From: an uncultured Moraxella sp.
GTDB taxonomy: Bacteria; Pseudomonadota; Gammaproteobacteria; Pseudomonadales; Moraxellaceae
Assembly (NCBI GenBank): GCA_927911235.1
Contig: CAKMOY010000135.1
Location: 1 to 8,408, forward strand
Length of the DNA stretch: 8,408 bases
Direction: 5' to 3'
Positions 7,428-8,408 of this stretch are shown piece after piece; the stretch's first letter is position 1; each line of letters starts with the position of its first letter. The notes beneath the pieces are model-generated. The model saw only the letters and a list, made by a program, of their open reading frames with translations. It did no database searches and was not told the origin of the DNA. The position numbers and the translations under genes are program-made.

Positions 7428-7456
7428 AGTTTAAAAATTCTTGGCTAAAATTTCAA
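7428..7456 (-). promoter_or_regulatory. Candidate promoter of the 223-residue hypothetical gene
   Basis: On the minus strand TTGAAA (7456-7451) is 17 bases from TAAACT (7433-7428), with five and four of six consensus matches. This would give a leader of about 30 bases before the ATG at 7387. The interval is very AT-rich, so chance matches are likely. Confidence 0.3.
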
Positions 7457-7555
7457 TGATTTTTTGGTAAAATTGGCAAAAACCCAAAAAGGTGTTTATT
7501 CTGCTACAAAATTATGCTAAATTGTTACAAATTATTTGCAAATATGGAAAATACA

Positions 7556-8359
7556 ATGTTTACAAAAAGAACAAAACTAAGTTTATTAATGTCGGCAGTT
7601 TTTGTTTTAACCGCTTGTCAAAACAGCCAAAATCAAAAACAAACGACCAATCACGCCAGCCCAACTTTTCAAAATCATTTATCAAATAATCAGCAATTAT
7701 CCGCCAAAACGCTAATGCAACAAACCATGCTTCACCGTTTTGACAAAAGTTATGATTACCAAAAAACCACTCAATATCAAACGGCATTGTTATATGATAA
7801 AAATGATGTGGAAAATCAAGATGTTAGCGTGTTTTTGACACTAATTCAAGCCTTTAACAGCCGTTATGACAAATACAATGACGAAAAGTACGAATCACGC
7901 CCAGAGCGTCAAGCGTGCGAAAGCAACTTTGGCAAACAGTATAATCAAGCCATCAAAGCCCAAAGCAAAGGCAACAGCACCACCGAACAAACCAATGCCG
8001 AACTGGATAAAATTTATCAAGAATATGACGCTTGTTTGCAAGATTTACCGCCATTGCCAAAAGCAGATGTAACAGATGGCAACGACATCAGCGACAATAA
8101 TGAAAAACAATGCCAAGCCGAATTTGACAAAAATCTTGAAAAAAATTCGGACAAAGCATTTGAGTTGTTTTTGGAATGTTTAACCAAAGCCCAAGAAACA
8201 GCGAACGAAAAAGCGTCTAAAGAAATTAGTGAAAACAATGATTTAAGCGATAATACAACAGATAAAAATACGTTAGCGACGCAAAAAAGTTTTGACAGTA
8301 TTGCTGATAATTCAAAAATTGTTTATAAAAAAATGGACGAAAAATGGCAATGTCATTGA
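7556..8359 (+). CDS. Putative outer-membrane lipoprotein with duplicated Cys segment
   Basis: This 267-residue protein starts MFTKRTKLSLLMSAVFVLTAC, a lipoprotein signal peptide with lipobox LTAC and lipidated Cys21. Gln at position +2 predicts outer-membrane sorting. The start at 7556 is preferred over ATGs at 7514 and 7544 because it places a normal signal peptide at the N-terminus, with TGGAAA six bases upstream. The mature protein is hydrophilic and rich in Gln, Asn, Lys and Asp. Besides Cys21 it has Cys at 121, 160, 186, 208 and 266. C121-ESNFGK and C186-QAEFDK each lead to a later Cys-Leu (160, 208) and then an Asn/Asp linker (NDISDNNEK, NDLSDNTTDK). This suggests an internal duplication with two disulfides, assuming export. 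A weak promoter guess is TTGGCA (7473-7478) with TATTCT (7497-7502). The last Cys sits one residue before the end, so a shortened C-terminus cannot be excluded. I recognise no family and assign no function. Confidence 0.82.
   Translation: MFTKRTKLSLLMSAVFVLTACQNSQNQKQTTNHASPTFQNHLSNNQQLSAKTLMQQTMLHRFDKSYDYQKTTQYQTALLYDKNDVENQDVSVFLTLIQAFNSRYDKYNDEKYESRPERQACESNFGKQYNQAIKAQSKGNSTTEQTNAELDKIYQEYDACLQDLPPLPKADVTDGNDISDNNEKQCQAEFDKNLEKNSDKAFELFLECLTKAQETANEKASKEISENNDLSDNTTDKNTLATQKSFDSIADNSKIVYKKMDEKWQCH
7916..8266 (+). repeat. Degenerate internal duplication in the lipoprotein
   Basis: Two consecutive segments, codons 121-185 and 186-237 of the lipoprotein, share the order Cys-x3-Phe-x-Lys, a helical charged stretch, Cys-Leu, then an acidic/Asn linker (NDISDNNEK and NDLSDNTTDK). 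Similarity is at protein level; the DNA copies have diverged, so this would be an old duplication. The first unit is longer by an insertion around residues 137-146. Confidence 0.4.
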
Positions 8360-8408
8360 CCAAATAAAGAAAACAGCGACTTAACACCACGATTAAACTA
8401 GTATCTAT

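Noticed and set aside
7514..7555. Earlier ATG starts (7514, 7544) for the lipoprotein
   Set aside because: They would place 4-14 extra residues before a standard lipoprotein signal peptide that begins at 7556 with its own ribosome-site-like TGGAAA.

Overview
The window reads as AT-rich gammaproteobacterial DNA, most likely chromosome from Moraxellaceae (Moraxella or a close relative). This rests on base composition, Lys/Asn/Gln-rich proteins, the overall look of the Hpt, RecD and receptor proteins, and the outer-membrane gene types; the genus is an inference, not a computed assignment. There is no sign of a phage, insertion sequence, CRISPR array, tRNA or rRNA. No gene-free stretch exceeds 300 bases; the longest gaps are the regulatory interval 3617-3793 and the divergent interval 7388-7555.

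Layout. (1) 1-1758 (+): recD, the alpha subunit of exonuclease V, with all helicase motifs but split by single-base frameshifts near 99-105 and 1421-1426; its first codons lie at or just beyond the left edge. (2) 1790-5977: an iron-siderophore utilisation module. It holds a secreted IroE/Fes-like alpha/beta-hydrolase (+, 1790-2635), a PchR-like AraC-family regulator (-, 2662-3616) broken by two homopolymer frameshifts, and an intact 727-residue TonB-dependent siderophore receptor (+, 3794-5977). The regulator and receptor are divergent. The interval between them holds a near-perfect Fur box placed to control the regulator, and TGTAA/TTACA half-sites overlapping the likely receptor promoter. 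(3) 6015-6046: a strong hairpin terminator serving both the receptor and the convergent hpt gene. (4) 6064-7387 (-): hpt, a purine-salvage phosphoribosyltransferase, preceded in the same direction by an unrecognised soluble 223-residue protein. (5) 7556-8359 (+): an unrecognised lipoprotein with a lipobox and a duplicated Cys-containing segment. The last 49 bases hold nothing I can identify.

How the genes fit together. By analogy with PchR/FptA-type systems, Fur would repress the AraC-type regulator when iron is plentiful. In iron starvation the regulator, sensing ferri-siderophore, would activate the receptor, and the exported esterase would cleave an ester-type siderophore to release iron. 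No siderophore biosynthesis or inner-membrane permease gene is present in the window, so use of siderophores made by others is a reasonable guess. The main open question is whether the regulator and recD are truly broken. Every lesion is a one-base change, three of them in mononucleotide runs and one at a short T run, all within the first 3.2 kb. That fits sequencing or assembly error as well as real gene decay or slippage-based switching.
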